NCBI GenBank assembly: GCA_964304625.1
Contig: OZ199838.1
Coordinates: 4,030,001-4,094,000, forward strand
Direction of reading: 5' to 3'
From: Kudoa neothunni
Lineage: Eukaryota; Cnidaria
Length of the DNA stretch: 64,000 nucleotides
The translations under genes were made by a program, and so were the position numbers. Of this stretch, positions 12,841-25,905 are shown piece by piece. The notes beneath the pieces are model-generated. The model made no database searches. It was not told where the DNA came from and saw nothing but the letters and a program-made list of their open reading frames with translations. How positions within the stretch are numbered: position 1 is the first letter of the stretch; each line of letters starts with the position of its first letter.

Positions 12841-12992
12841 TGTGGGGACTATTACAGATTAAAGCTCTAATGAAGACACACTTTTAATTGTAACTGTCGA
12901 ACGTCTTATATGATAAGTAAATAATGGTCGTAATATACTATAATTCCTTTCATTGTACATAATGGAGGTCAATGGATATAGGATCCTTGACA
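12841..12992 (-). repeat. 5' LTR of the BEL/Pao element
   Basis: This 152-bp block is the partner of 7107-7256. The gag-like start codon lies only a few bases inside it on the minus strand, leaving very little room for a leader and primer binding site. Confidence 0.85.
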
Positions 12993-14260
12993 AAAGTGGT
13001 AAAAAATGATTATTTGAGTTTTTTCAAGTTAGAATCGATGAAGATGGAATTTTATCAAATAACTACTTGTGTTTTGCCGAAATTAGGTTTTATACAACGT
13101 GTTAGTTCAAATCGGATATCTAGTAGCCTCATCGTTTATCAAAAAATCATTAATGTTTATATAAATTCAAATATTATTAAGTTATATATAATAATATCTT
13201 ACAAATTTAAATTGACCCAGAAAATTCAAAGTTATTGCACTACTTGGTCTAAATGTTGAAGAATTCTAGCACTCCAATAAGACCATCTAATGTGGAGCAC
13301 AACATTCTAACTCTTCTAAACTTTATTACAATTTTAGAAAAAAAGAACTCTTGCTTGGAAAGCGTTAATAAGAGTTTATTAAAATAGAGATGTGCTTTAC
13401 TTTTCGATGGAATAAAAACTACTTTTCTGGTAAATAATACTCAAAATTGCAATATGGATAAATTAATTCTTCGAACTTTGTTTTTGAGTCTGTTCAATTC
13501 TTTTAGCACAAAGATATTATAATACAGTCCTTCATTCGATGTTTGAATAGAGCATAGGAATTATACCTAGATGGAAATTTATTTTTGCGAACGACCATTC
13601 CTCCATTAAATATAAGAAAAATTAGTCAGATACTATTTGACTAATAGAAAATATTAATGTAAATTATAATTTATTTAGGTATTAACGAACGTTGAAATTT
13701 GTTGAAACCTAATTAACAAACACTTATATGATAGCATAGTGTTGGATATCACCAATATCAGAGTCTCCTTATAGAATTAAGCATTCAGAATTTAAACGCA
13801 TAATACGCTTCTGAATAATTCCAAAATGATTCATGGTCACGATAAAGTTGTTTATCATCGCTAATAAGGACGAAAAAAATCCGAAATGTTGGCCTCAACT
13901 GGAGCATAACATTTTTAAATGTGATTATTGTCAAATTTTTTGCATGTTCTTTTTAACCTCAATCTCAATATTCCGTAAGCTTTAAGAATGAATTATTAAA
14001 ATGTATAATTGTAAATTCCCTTTGGTGAGTTTCTAATCCAGATATTTTAATTTGAAAATAAAACATTATGCTAAGTATAAAATCATCTACTCGAAGGTTT
14101 CACGTAATAAAATCAACAACGCTTATTTTTATTTTTTATGAATTTGTAATAACTCCTTACTTTTGAAACCTTGTTTTTCGATTATTTAATCTTTAGAAGA
14201 ACAAGAGTACAAAAATCTAGCACGGTTTGCAACGCTGTCACAGTGTTACAGTCCACTAAC
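12993..14260. other. Intergenic stretch without recognised features
   Basis: Low-complexity AT-rich sequence. The plus-strand ORF running from the LTR edge to 13259 has no recognisable content. Nothing else is supported. Confidence 0.4.
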
Positions 14261-14946
14261 GAAATGTTTCCCAACTCGGAGTGTGAAAAAATGTTGTTGG
14301 GCATGAAAATATTTGAATGTTTAATGAACTGCTCTAATAGGATGGTGGGGCGCGGAAATTCCTGAGTATTGTCGTGACACGGATAATGGGGGTTAATTGG
14401 GAAGTATGATGTACTTTGATGTCAATATCGCTTATTTATAAGTGACGATTAATATCATAAAAAATACGACAAACAATGAATAATTATATTAAAATTAATA
14501 ATAATAATATTTAACGTGTCCCTCACCCAAATAGAATCAGAATAGTTTGGATATCAATCTTGTCACATTAAGGATCACATATACCCTTTTTGATTAAACC
14601 TAATGTAATATTGATTAATTTTTTTATATATTCCATTCATTAGCTACGTATACTCGAAAGTCTTTCCTAATGAAAGTTGAATTACCACGAGTTTCCTTTG
14701 ATTCTGTTTTTGACGGAATGAAGGACTAAAAATGTTAATTTTTAAACTCCATCGATAAATTGAGTTAAATCTGATAGAACACATTTAAATTCGAATGAGA
14801 AAATAAATATATATATTAATTTCTTTCAAATTTTAATGTGATGTGGAGTTTTTTTAAAGTTATCAACACTTTTTATTTTAAAAAGTCAATACTTTTGAAA
14901 GAGGTGAGACACGGAACTTATTATAAGAAAAAGGTTGGGAAATACT
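14261..14946. mobile_element. hAT-type MITE, copy A
   Basis: The 686-bp element starts gaaatgtttcccaactcgg and ends aaggttgggaaatact, an inverted pair of the hAT CAGTGTTTCCCAACC type. It is flanked by ccactaac (14253-14260) and acactaac (14947-14954), an 8-bp target duplication with one change, as expected for hAT. The interior is shared almost end to end with 34001-34697 and more distantly with 61130-61844 (for example the block with tactcgaaagtctttcctaa). No transposase is encoded. Confidence 0.8.
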
Positions 14947-15045
14947 ACACTAACGGTGGGCGTTAATATCATCAATCATTAGACCGTTGAAAGCATTGGG
15001 ATAACCACAAAAACACTGTAGTCTCATTAATTTAATAAAGTATAT

Positions 15046-16987
15046 TTATGTAACAATATGCGAAAAAAATGAGCTAAGAAACGAGGCTGAAATCAAAAAT
15101 AAATACAAAAAATTAAATATAATAGACTCAAGAATATTTGTAATTCTGCCGACTGTATTGAAAGGAAAGGGGATTATAACTATTTTTTCGCATGAGCATA
15201 TGCTGCTGATGCAACAGATTGTCATGCTTGTAAGCATAATGGAACTACATAACACAGTGGCAATTACACCATATGGATAGTGTTCATAAATGAGGTATAC
15301 TGGTTGAAAAGATTTTACGTTTATTTGTGACATAAAATGAAAATTAGGACCAAAATTTACATTAACCTAACAAAAACAAGATAAACACTAAAAAATCGAA
15401 GCGAAATCATACTGAAGAAGCTCCAAATAACGAAATAGTTGGGAAGTACATCCCTTCGTAGATATTCTCAAAGGCCACACCCTAATCAGTAAATACTACC
15501 CTCATAAACTTGCTAAAAAACTACTTGAGATATTCCATTTTTGAAAAACGTGATCTAAATAATAATGTTATAAAATTATAGGAAGATAGTATTATAGATA
15601 TGATAAAATACAGAGCTATTAGGTATAGGTCTTAGTTCCTAAAACTATTTCAAAGAATTCAATTAATAAAATGGTGTACCTTTTCGAGATCGTTTGTTTT
15701 GAAGAAATATTCAAAAAATGGTTTTTCTTTAAAGTTTATCAACATCTGAACGAAATTATTTATGAATAGAATTTTCAAAAAACATAACATACAGGTTGTT
15801 TGACGGATTTCGAAAGAACATAATTCTCATCTAAAAATTGGCTCAACATTAACACTCTACAATGCAGTAGTAGCAACCAATTAGCGTTTGTGGATTCAAC
15901 GGAATATAAATAAGACAGCCTAAAATATCTCCAGGATTAAAAGTAGTGCTATAGAAAGTGTTATCAATGTGTACTATCATTCAACACAAACACCTATACG
16001 ATTTTCCTATACTGTCATGGAATTTTGTTCCATATGATGTTCTAATCGAATATCCGAATTTGTCGTAGCCACAAGGATAATTATATGATGCTAAAATGTG
16101 ATTTGATACAGTTATTTACTCGGCGAATAATCTAATTGTAACTAACCATAGAGTTGACTGAATCCTATTCTAGCACATGCATCTGGAGAGGACACACTAG
16201 ATATTTCGACCTAGAAGTAAAGTACATTGACAAACTCCAAATGTTCAAAAACTAAAATTCACCTCAAAATACCAAGAACCACAACTGACACCTTAAAAAC
16301 AATGACACAAACACTCACATAATAACATTACCATAGTTGGATCTTATTGCGGAATATCCTTTATTACCGGTGACATTTTGAAATTTTGGAGTATATATTA
16401 AATTTGGAGCTATTTGAAACAATTGAACGACTATTTTAACTAGTTAATAAAGTGCCTTTATCACAGGCAGACAATCCAACATAATTCTGTTTAACTAGTC
16501 GAAACGCTTCCATAGGTAACGGTTTATTAATGTATTGATCCCAATTAAAATTTGCATAGGTTGTCGGATTAGGCTCAGCTTCTCGATAATAATATCCATC
16601 CTGTGAGCACATCAAGCTGATAAAATAAAATTTGAAATTTAACCAATATACCGTCATAAGTGGATAGTCAAAAAGATGGTCTCTACCTTTCCATTTGATA
16701 TTTAAAGGATCAAAACTATTTATAGAACAATTGATTAAAAATTTGTAATAAAATAATTTTCAACAACTTCAACATGTCATCGTCAATTTTAGAATTTGCT
16801 CTAGATCGAAGACCTCCTTTGCTTCTTTTGGAAGCCACTTTCTGGGGTTGATTATATTGAGTTGTCGGTGGAATCGCCTGGTTCTCACCTATTACCGTCT
16901 CTAAAGGAACAAAATATTTTATAACTTTAATATTTGTATTTTTTGTAGTTGGTAAAAATTACGAGGTAGTTCACCGCCATCATTCAT
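15046..16987 (-). CDS. ASH2L: ASH2L-like subunit of MLL/SET1 H3K4 methyltransferase complexes
   Basis: Fourteen small exons join in phase to about 413 residues: 16987-16963, 16900-16774, 16715-16652, 16600-16465, 16430-16332, 16291-16263, 16210-16147, 16090-15994, 15948-15861, 15745-15680, 15638-15612, 15554-15525, 15481-15413 and 15366-15046. The product covers the ASH2L SPRY domain: DGYYYREAEPNP, NVTGNKGYSAIRSNYG, CGSWYFEVEISSV, RIGFSQLY, CGYDKFGYSIRTSYGTKFHD, GDILGCLIYIP, ITFFKNGISQ, GVAFENIYEGMYFPTISL and VNVNFGP. ASH2L stimulates H3K4 methylation with WDR5 and RBBP5. The human protein has an N-terminal PHD/winged-helix part; here the best start, at 16987, gives only a short basic linker first. 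The C-terminus runs into about 80 mostly hydrophobic residues not seen in the family. The fifth acceptor could also be at 16439. Confidence 0.9.
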
Positions 16988-18228
16988 TTTTATTACTTGC
17001 GCATGCTAAACTGAATATAGATTAATACGTTTGATTATGGGTTGGTGGTGGTCGATCGGTTCGGTTTTTGGCAAAACCGAAAGCCGTTTTAGAAATAGCC
17101 GAACCGTCTTAACCCCTACATTTGACTCTTTGAACTCGATGGCTGTCGTCTGAAATTATTACATTTATGTATCAATATTAATTATATCTATTCTTGCCGA
17201 ATATATAGTCATAAAAAATATTAGATTAAATTTTTAAAAAAATAATAATACTAATCGAACCGGGCTCCAATATTTAATATTAAGGAATAAAACGTATATT
17301 TGAATAAATAATTTATTTTGTGTTTTTAGCGAAGTTATAAATATAATAATCTTTATACATCTAATATACAAATGATATTCATTATTCGGAAAAAATTTTA
17401 AATCCACCATATTGAATTAACTGCATTATATAGCAGATGATTTCATTCGGTGAGTAAATTTTAAGTTTCAATTATAGTAAACTGCAAGTTTCAGATAATT
17501 TTTGAATTTAATGATAAAACTATATTTATGATATATACAGTAGGTGCCCTCGAGCAGTCATGGCACATGCGAACAAACAAAAATTTTAATGTGGGCTATT
17601 GCAATATAGTCTCTCTTATTTATCACAGAGTTTTCATTTATGCTCAAAATTATATTAATAAAAAAAAATTTTTTTATAACTATGGTGTAAGGACTACGTG
17701 CGATTAATCGAGTCGAACCTTGACTTTAATTGGTAGAAACAAATTATTATACAACGTGATGATAATACTAATGATATTTGTCAAGAAAAAATTAAAAAAA
17801 ATAATAAATGCAATTCACATATCTGTAACAATACTACGCGTATATTAAATAGGAGAGCGGCAGCTCTGATAAACCGCTAGTAATCTACAATGCAACAGGG
17901 TTCGTAGGTAACAGGTGTCGTACCGTACGTAATCGCCACTTTTTTTACACTAAACTGAATTTAAATTCTCTAATTCTTATTTATAATAAAGGAAATACTT
18001 TTAACTGTCAAATATACAAAAATCAAAAACATGGCTCGTACATAATGCAGTGATTCTACCGTAATGAGACTCCATTCCCCGACTCATCACGTACGGGCCC
18101 TGTTGGGCTGTACCTCAATAATTTAATCAAACATCTCTATTTTATTTTTTAAAAAAAGATGCGCGTATTTCAAACAAAAAGAAATACATTTTTTGAAGGA
18201 TAGGTTGAATAATACACAATTAGAATAA
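16988..18228. other. Intergenic between ASH2L and BTAF1
   Basis: No gene is supported. Around 17055-17110 a cluster of ggttcggttttt and aaaaccgaa/ccgaaccg motifs can fold on itself and may be a degraded repeat. Around 17880-18110 the GC content rises (cgtaccgtacgtaatcg, cgtacgggccc) without any coding or tRNA signal. Confidence 0.4.
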
Positions 18229-21200
18229 TTATTTCAGATTTTTACATAATTTATCCAAATCATATTGTTTGGCGTAATCTTCGCCATTAGAAAAATCAGT
18301 ATGGTCGGAATAATCAATTTTAGAATGAGACCGTTTTAAAGGTTTAGCGTTCGTATCCTCATCGATTGTATTGTCATTGCAACCAATGTTAAGTGCCAAG
18401 GAAGACGAATCAGCTCCAAATACATCAGTAATATCGCTGTTCTTCATTTGGTTGAGATCGCTGTTGGATTCGTTTATAACAGTGTTCACCATTTTCAGCT
18501 TATAATTTTGAAGGTTGAGTATACGTTCTTCAATGGTGTCTTTTATCACAAGGCGATACACATTGACGGTTTTGGTTTGGCCGATACGGTGAGCGCGATC
18601 CATAGCCTAAGAATATATCATCTACTACCAACGGAAAAATGCAAAAAACCTGCAAATCTTTCATAGGATTCCAGTCATTATCGTAAAAAATAACCATATC
18701 AGCACCAGTCAAATTGAGACCAAGCGAACCAACCGACGTAGTCAACAATAGCAACGAAATATCATTGTCATCGTTGAATTGTTTTGCGATAGGATAGCGA
18801 TCGGCCTGACGGACAGTACCATCAAGACGAAGATATTTCACGTTGGGCATGTGTTTCTTCAATAGGTCGTTTTCAATAATATCAAGCATGGTTGTGGTTT
18901 GAGAGAAAATGAGTGCCCTATGGCCTATTGGGTCAGTTTCAGCTGTCAGTTCCAAATCTTCATCATTACCACCTAATCACAATTACACAATAATTTCAAC
19001 AAATATAAAGTCGTTTGTTACTTTTTGAGTCATCACTATAAATGCCACACTCTTGCAGAAGTTCCATCAATGCAACGAGTTTGCTGGCCATAGAAATGTC
19101 TTGCAATGAATGATGTTGTTGATGGATAAGTGCATTGATTTTGTCATTAAGAGCGACATCATCCAAAAGTGAATCCAACGCCAAAGAGGGATGATTGCAC
19201 ACACGACGTAGATAGTGTATCATTTTAAAGACGTGAGTATTTTTGTTTTGATTCTCAGCCTCGGAGAGATCTTGAAGTTGCGAGTTCAACGTATTGTTGT
19301 TGGTTTCTTTGTCAAATGGAAGTAGATCATATAACGCTTTCTGAAGAGGTGACATAACACAAAAAATTGTCTGAATGATTTTCTCGGGAAGATCATCAAG
19401 GACTGTGTGTTTGGTTCGACGTAGTACAAAAGGAAGAATCTGTCTGTGTAGGTTTCCCAACAGTTTTTGACCGAGTAAGAATGCATCAGACGTGCATTTG
19501 GGGTTGAATCCCTTCAGTATGGGTCGTGCGTAAATTCTGCTGAACACCTTGTAAGAACCCAAGAAATTGGGCATTAGAAAATCAAACAATGTCCACAACT
19601 CAGTGACATTATTTTGGATTGGAGTGCCGGTTAGAATGAGTCGATATCTCGATAGTAAAGTTTTGATGGCTAAATAAAATTTGCTATTCTTGTTTTTAAT
19701 TAAATGTGCTTCATCGAGGACAATATAATTATAGGAGTATTTTTTTAGATGATTGATATGATTTCTCACCAGTGAATAAGAAGTGATAAGTACATCGATT
19801 TTGGAGTTGGACAGTTGTCGACAGCTAGATAGCAAGTTATACTAATTTACCCCACAAAACAACGAAAAACTCACATCGTCTTTAATTGTTTGTTATCGTC
19901 AAATTTTGCAACAGTAAGCAACTTAGCTGGCAAGAATTTCAAAAATTCCTCCATCCAATGTTGTATAAGTATAGGTGGGCAGATAATCATAGTAGTGGTG
20001 TTATTAGTTGGTGTGTAACACGCTGAATCAGTCTCACTAGATCTCTCGCTGCAATGAGTGTATGCTATAGTGATGATAGTTTGCAAGGTTTTCCCCAAAC
20101 CCATATCGTCACAAAGAGCTCCATTGAGGTTGTATTTTTGAAGAAATAGCAGCCAATTAATTCCATCTGTTTGGTAGGGTCTCAATGTGACGTCGGTGAT
20201 CTCGAATGGTAGTTTCAAAGGCTTGCTCGAGGAAGGCATTGATAATTCCCGCATAAAGTGCAACTGATCTGATAGGATATTTCTCACTATGGGTAACTGG
20301 TGACATTGCTCAACTGTTAACGTGGGTTCATAATGGTCTAAAAATTCGGTACATTCTTCAACAAACAGAGGAATGTATTTCATCAGCTGTGACAGCACAA
20401 GTGAGTAGCAATAAGAAACTTGATAGTTTTCATCCATCAAATTTCTAACCACATGCACCATAAATGACAGTGCCGACAAATTAATATTATTCTCGTCCAC
20501 AAGATTCACAATGTAGAATACGAATTCGGCTAAACCATATTTTTTGTACAGCTGACTCACTTTACTATTATCTTCATTATTATCATTGTTTTTATTATAA
20601 ACATTATCAATCTTAATGCTGCTAGTGTCAACGTATTCGGAACACACATTTGCAAGAACACGCGTATGAATAAAATGAATTGCAAAGACTGGCTGCTCTT
20701 TAGATAGAATACGTGCCATTACCGCGGCCGCGAGTGTTCTTACAGTGGTTAACGAATCACACAACAACTTGCTGCAAATATGTTCAAGAACATGCTTACA
20801 TTTTGTGGGGAAAAGTTGATCAAGAGTAACGTAGAGATGTTCAAATAGCAACAAAGCATTAATTAACATATTGACATCATTATTGTTCCTACTAGAAGAT
20901 TGATTCCAATCTTTGATTATATTAAAAAGGGATTTGTTGATGCAATCAATCAACACTATTCTACCAATATCAACTGATTCCTCATTATCGATCCTGGAAG
21001 AAGAATCACAGAAACAATTTAACAACTGGGTAGCTAATTGAATTGAATTTTTAAGGGTTATTTCTTTCATTTTTACGACACAGTCAACTTGATTTGATAT
21101 TGGAAAAATATCTTGGCCATCAGGATCACCATCTTTTTTATCTCGATTTACACAACGATGGTAATAGTAGATAGCAAATATTCCGTTGTTGGTGTCTATG

Positions 21201-24200
21201 GTGATAGCGCTATTGTTTAAATGTTCTGTATGGATTTGAAGAGAATATTGGGGTTGATTGGCCGAGGATGGAAGGTGGTTCACACAAGAGTTAACAATAT
21301 AAATGGTTATATTGTTGAAAATTTTCTCAAGTGGTGTGCAATTGCTGCTTTTGATAAATGAGATAAGCGATTCGCATGTGAATTTGAACAGATTGCAAAT
21401 GTCTTCGTATTTTACACCTTCCATCAATGGAATAATGTACCAAGAGGATGTACCAGAAATAAATTCCAACTTTGAAATTTTAGACGATCGTCTCACTACT
21501 GACACCACAAAAAGTATCAAGTACAACTGAACTCGTGAGCAGTGGACATATTTGCTCAGTTCAATTTGGTTGAGTTTGTTTAGTATAGTCATAATAGTTT
21601 CTTTGGAGATTGAAGAGTGTTTAACAATAGATGAGTTCACACCAGTAAAAAAAGAGATTGCTTGTCGTAGTGTTTTGGAGTTGTTGACTGAAGACAATGC
21701 CAATGAAGATTGGGAGTTATGTAATAGTTGCAGAAACTTGGCGATATCTTGGTTGATATCTGATAGGAGGTGTTTGTTATCAATCAAATTAGATACAAAA
21801 AATACATCCTGGACACCATTCAACGGCAGATAACACTCAAATATGTACCGAATTTTTTCCCATACACCCTCAAATAACTCACCGAATAACTCATCATCAT
21901 CAACAGTTGTAGCCTTATAAAGAAATGCGCTGAATACAAGTGACTGAGTATGGAAGTTTGCATCATTAGAATTAAGCCGGTAGTCAGTTAGAATTTTTGC
22001 GAGGGTTTTTGAACTTGTGATATAATTCGAACCTTTGGAATTGCTGGGATGTTTTACTAACGCGGCGGAAATAATTTTCACCACTGCTTCCAAACAAACC
22101 ACACGTTGATGAGCTATCAAATTGTACTGAGCCATGGTGGCCGGCCCATCCAATCCACCAACATAATTAGATCGTTCATAAGTATTCTGGAATACTGAGC
22201 CAACCAACGGACACATTTTTACAATCTCATTATGACTGATATGAATTTTAGCTGGGGATGCTATCAAACTCAACAATAAAGACACAAATTGATCACAACT
22301 CAAGAATAAACTCGAATCCACACATCTAATACATTCCTCAGTACATTGATTAAACGACTGCAAACATCCATCAATTTCAACACTCGTTATTAATACATAG
22401 ATCAAATAATAAATATGTCCCCAAAATAAATGTTCCAGATTTTCGGTAACGCCACTCAGACAACAATTTCTCACCGTATAACACACAATTTTAGTGCTAC
22501 CATGCATAACTAAAGTTTCCATTTCGTTGGAAGGTATCAACGCATAACTGTACAAAAATTTGATAATATTGTGTGAATTTTTTGTTAGAAAATCACACGA
22601 CAAGCCTTCGTTAACTGCAGATTCAATCAAACTGCTTACGTAGTGAATAAGAAGATCAATCACCTTATAAAGTGAACTGCAACTCTCATCTAACAACTCC
22701 ATATTGTCGATTATAAATGTGATGATGGTAATGGGCACAGTCGAGGATGACCAACATTGATCATCGGTCTTCGTTAAAATTGTACAGGCCTCAGCCAACA
22801 CATCATCCATAATCATACCACTATTGTTAGGGTTGGTGGTATCGTCAACTCCAAACGACCTGATAAAATATTGATAGACTAGTTCGGTTAGTTGTGTGTT
22901 TGGTGGATGTTGGCGTTTTTTGCACACCAACATAATGTATTTGGTTGCAACTAAACAACTGTGAGATGTTTGCCAACCGTGCTCAAACTCTCGATTTAAT
23001 TTTAGTGTAGTGATAATAATGTGAAGTATTTTATCGATATCGTTGCTGTTCATCATATAAACCACTACTCCAAGCAACTGAGATACCGACTCTCTAACCG
23101 GGGCAACAACATTGCATGACACATAGTCACCGTATTTGTCCAACAACAACACAACCATACAATAACAACCCAACTCAGCCAACAGTGAAGCATAATTGGC
23201 GTAAGTTGTTCGTTCCACCTAAAGTTTTACGTAATTATATGGTTAGAACTAGGAATATTAAAACACACCTTTGAATACAAAATTTTTATAAAAGCTTCTA
23301 AACATAACGCCGAACTATGGCGTTCCTATTTCATACTTCGATAAAAAAACACAATAAACTAGTAAAATATACTGTCCAAATAGATGAAACCAGATGGTCC
23401 AACATAAACTTGTAATTTTTGACAAAATATTCCTAGTTCTAAATTACAATACTTTATAAATAACCAAAATATTACAACACATTGAAGATTAGCGTTTGAG
23501 TGGTCGAGCAATGAGTCATGCTCTTGTGAATTTATGATTGTAGTTGTGGAGTGTTGCTGGAAAAATTTATCAAGCATCAACTTTGCGTTTATCTAATTAA
23601 GCCATACCATGATAACGATTCCTAACAGATTATATATGTATATTAAGTACCTTTTTATTGTGTTTATCTTCAGTTGAAAACGACAAATCCTCATCTTTAT
23701 GTGAATACAATGGAGTTCCATGGAAAATAACTTGTTCAGAATCGAAACTGTTCAAATCAATACACCTATCATGGCATATGTCCTCCAACAACAGCACACA
23801 ATCTAAAAAAAGTCTATTAGGAAAAAATTTTGATTGAATAATATTTTCTGCAGTGAAAAATAAAAACCTACTATCTGCAGTTAGGAAAATGTCCAATAGA
23901 CTTTGATAGATTTGAACAGCTGATATTCGAGTTTGCCAATTGTTGTTGAAACATGCCAAAGTCACCTAAATCATAAAAAAAAAATTAAATTTTTACTTGC
24001 ACATACATGGCAACGTAAATAAATACCCTATCCAGTATTAGGTTGTAATAATGGCAATTGCTTGTAGTTAGGTTTATTACCTCCTTGCCACCGTATCCCC
24101 TCATCGCTTCCGAACTTCCATTTTCCACGAATTTGATATATTTTTCTAATCTACGAGAAAAAGTATAAGAGACGGTTTGGTGACTCTATATACTTTTTCG

Positions 24201-24228
24201 CGCATCGTAGCTCATCGTAAGCGGCCAT
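18229..24228 (-). CDS. BTAF1: BTAF1/Mot1, TBP-associated SNF2-family ATPase
   Basis: Exons in order: 24228-24194, 24150-23997, 23965-23651, 23592 to about 23340, about 23326-23270, 23218 to about 19871, 19835 to about 18996, about 18955-18650 and about 18606-18229, totalling roughly 1850 residues (human 1849). BTAF1 strips TBP from DNA using ATP. The N-terminus ([68 protein letters not shown]) matches the TBP-binding HEAT repeats. The C-terminus carries the SNF2 motifs [12 protein letters not shown] (I), LDEAHLIKN (II), LTGTPIQNN (III), YLRLDGT (IV), [20 protein letters not shown] (V) and MDRAHRIGQ (VI). All catalytic residues are present. The second intron is only 31 nt and the last is 44 nt. 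The middle HEAT region is strongly diverged. Confidence 0.95.
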
Positions 24229-24659
24229 TTAGTCTGTGAGGATCACCAGAACCCGGTCCTTTAAGTTTACTATTAGCGCACGCGCAAGGATGCATAGTGT
24301 TAATTATTTGTGTCTATCACGATTAGTTTCGTACGACTATTCCAATATTTATATAAAATGAAAAGAATGAATGTATAATATTATTAAATGATGAATAAAA
24401 ATTGATAGTTTGGGAATTTAAACTAAAATAGCTATTTGACATGGAACCTACAATAGGCAAATGCCTAAATTGATTTAAGAGAAATAAAACTAAACAATGT
24501 TAAATTCTACCTATCATAGCCGGTTTAAGTATTCAACTCTCGAATATATATTGAATGGAAGGTAGGATAAAATTTCATTACATCTGACAGCGCATGCGCC
24601 AAGAATAATAGAGTTTTTTATTAACTCACGTATATGATATATATTATTATAAGGCAAAG

Positions 24660-24890
24660 GCTATCGGCATGGTAAATAATATTCAGGTGGCGCTAGTTTT
24701 AACTATATTTAATTATTTCTAATCCCAAAGAGCAGAGTGGTGGGCCAGAAATAAGTAATTATAGCAGATTCTAAAAAATTGAATCCGTAACCAGCTTACA
24801 AGTTGGAGTTACTAAGATTAAAAATTCTTTGCCCACGAGCGGGCATGCCATTTAGGATTAAATTTTAACGCGCTAATAGTCTCTGCCATG
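24660..24890 (+). repeat. Dispersed repeat, pair with 56765-56985
   Basis: catggtaaataatattcagg and following segments (agttttaactat..ttaattatttct, the ggagttactaagattaaaaatt block and the ttaggattaaattt block) recur in the same order and strand near 56765-56985. At the second site the repeat forms the right part of the TTAA-flanked nest, so this copy is probably a fragment of the same element. Confidence 0.6.
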
Positions 24891-25395
24891 ATATAACGAT
24901 GATTTTTGGTAATTATTTTTTAAGAAAGTTGTCGAAAACTACACTTGCCGAGTTGAATTTAACATGTAGATAAAAAGTTTAATCATTTCGTTCAAAAATT
25001 TTTATCTTACTTCGTAAATTTTGTTTATTAAACTAATATTCAAATTGAAATTTATTTTATTGAGTAAATAATTAAAAAATATTTTTTATCTGTCCATTAA
25101 GATGGACAATGGGCATTTATTTTATGTGGCAGATTCGCGCATTGTTTATGGACACAAAAAACGAAGTTGAAATACTTGAAAAGCAATATAAATTCGTGCG
25201 AGTCGCAAAAAATTGTCAATTCAATACACAAATTTTTACACCAGTTTAAAACATTTCTTTGATTTCCCTGCTTAAAATTTAAAAATTAAAATTATCTGAA
25301 TGAGTGAAATCTTAATATTTTTCGTTATCCAATTTTGCCTCATTATTTCGATTATTTCCATTGTTTCTATTATTTGGACAATCTGACTCATCCAC

Positions 25396-25905
25396 TACAA
25401 TAGGAAACCGATAATACGCACTTTCATCGATACGCTGTAGTCAAAGTTTATATTGGGTGAAAATTTTTATAATATTTTTGTGATTGTAAAAAGATAAAGG
25501 TTTAAAAATATTTTTAATTCAACTAGGAAATTCCCAATATGTTATATCACGTGACTAACAGATAATACGCACTTTTTCGGCCAAACCACGTAGATTAAAT
25601 TGTCTTTATTGGAAATGAGGGAAAAATTTTAATACAGGCGGTTGAATCTTTGAACGAATAGAAAAAGTTTTTTGAGATATCAATCAAGAAATGATTATTT
25701 ACATGAAAATGGAATAAATTTTATTTCAAAATAATGTTAATTGTAAATTAAAGAATGTTATAGATGCGCATAATTAAAGAATTTATGGTAAAAATATTTT
25801 TTGTTATGCTAATTAAATAAAAGGTATAATACTCATGCTGAAAAACTAGGAAACACAGCCAACATAAATGCGCATGCGTGTTGTGGCGGATTATCGGATG
25901 CAATT
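25396..25905. repeat. Possible pogo/Tigger-type MITE
   Basis: The left side, TACAATAGGAAACCGATAAT, resembles the Tigger-like end TACAGTAGGCAACCGATAAT found in reverse at about 33695. Near 25885 a decayed reverse copy reads gcggattatcggatgcaatt. The pairing is imperfect and there is no coding content. Confidence 0.35.

Larger units (their letters stand above)
7107..12992 (-). mobile_element. BEL/Pao LTR retrotransposon, broken, old
   Basis: A minus-strand element bounded by two LTRs. Parts in coding order: gag with a CCHC-like knuckle region (about 12830-11600), aspartic protease with LDSGSASTYV (about 11470), reverse transcriptase with CRVVYNAS and LLCDIEKAFSQIGIQQ (about 10640-10160), RNase H with SDVSKDAYGCTIYL (about 9330-8740), integrase with YIGVDYMGPIKLK and SDNATQF (about 8620-7560) and the C-terminal domain typical of BEL/Pao with WKFARISELVKSSDDEIRSA (about 7460-7214). 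The domain order and the VVYNAS reverse-transcriptase start identify the family. The internal region is broken in several places. No clear target duplication was found. LTR divergence of roughly a tenth suggests an old insertion. Confidence 0.9.

Noticed and set aside
12972-13259. 95-codon plus-strand ORF at the LTR edge
   Set aside because: It starts inside the LTR on the opposite strand and has no recognisable content.
16436-16657. MBT-repeat reading of an ASH2L exon
   Set aside because: The WDQYI..PLPMEAF stretch first looked like an MBT repeat. Joining the neighbouring exons showed a continuous ASH2L SPRY alignment instead.
18040-18115. Hammerhead-like gtgatgagtcggggaatggag sequence
   Set aside because: The conserved CUGAUGA and GAAA core bases are not present on either strand and no stem arrangement fits.
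21303-21833. Two plus-strand ORFs inside BTAF1
   Set aside because: They are shadows of the long BTAF1 exon on the minus strand.
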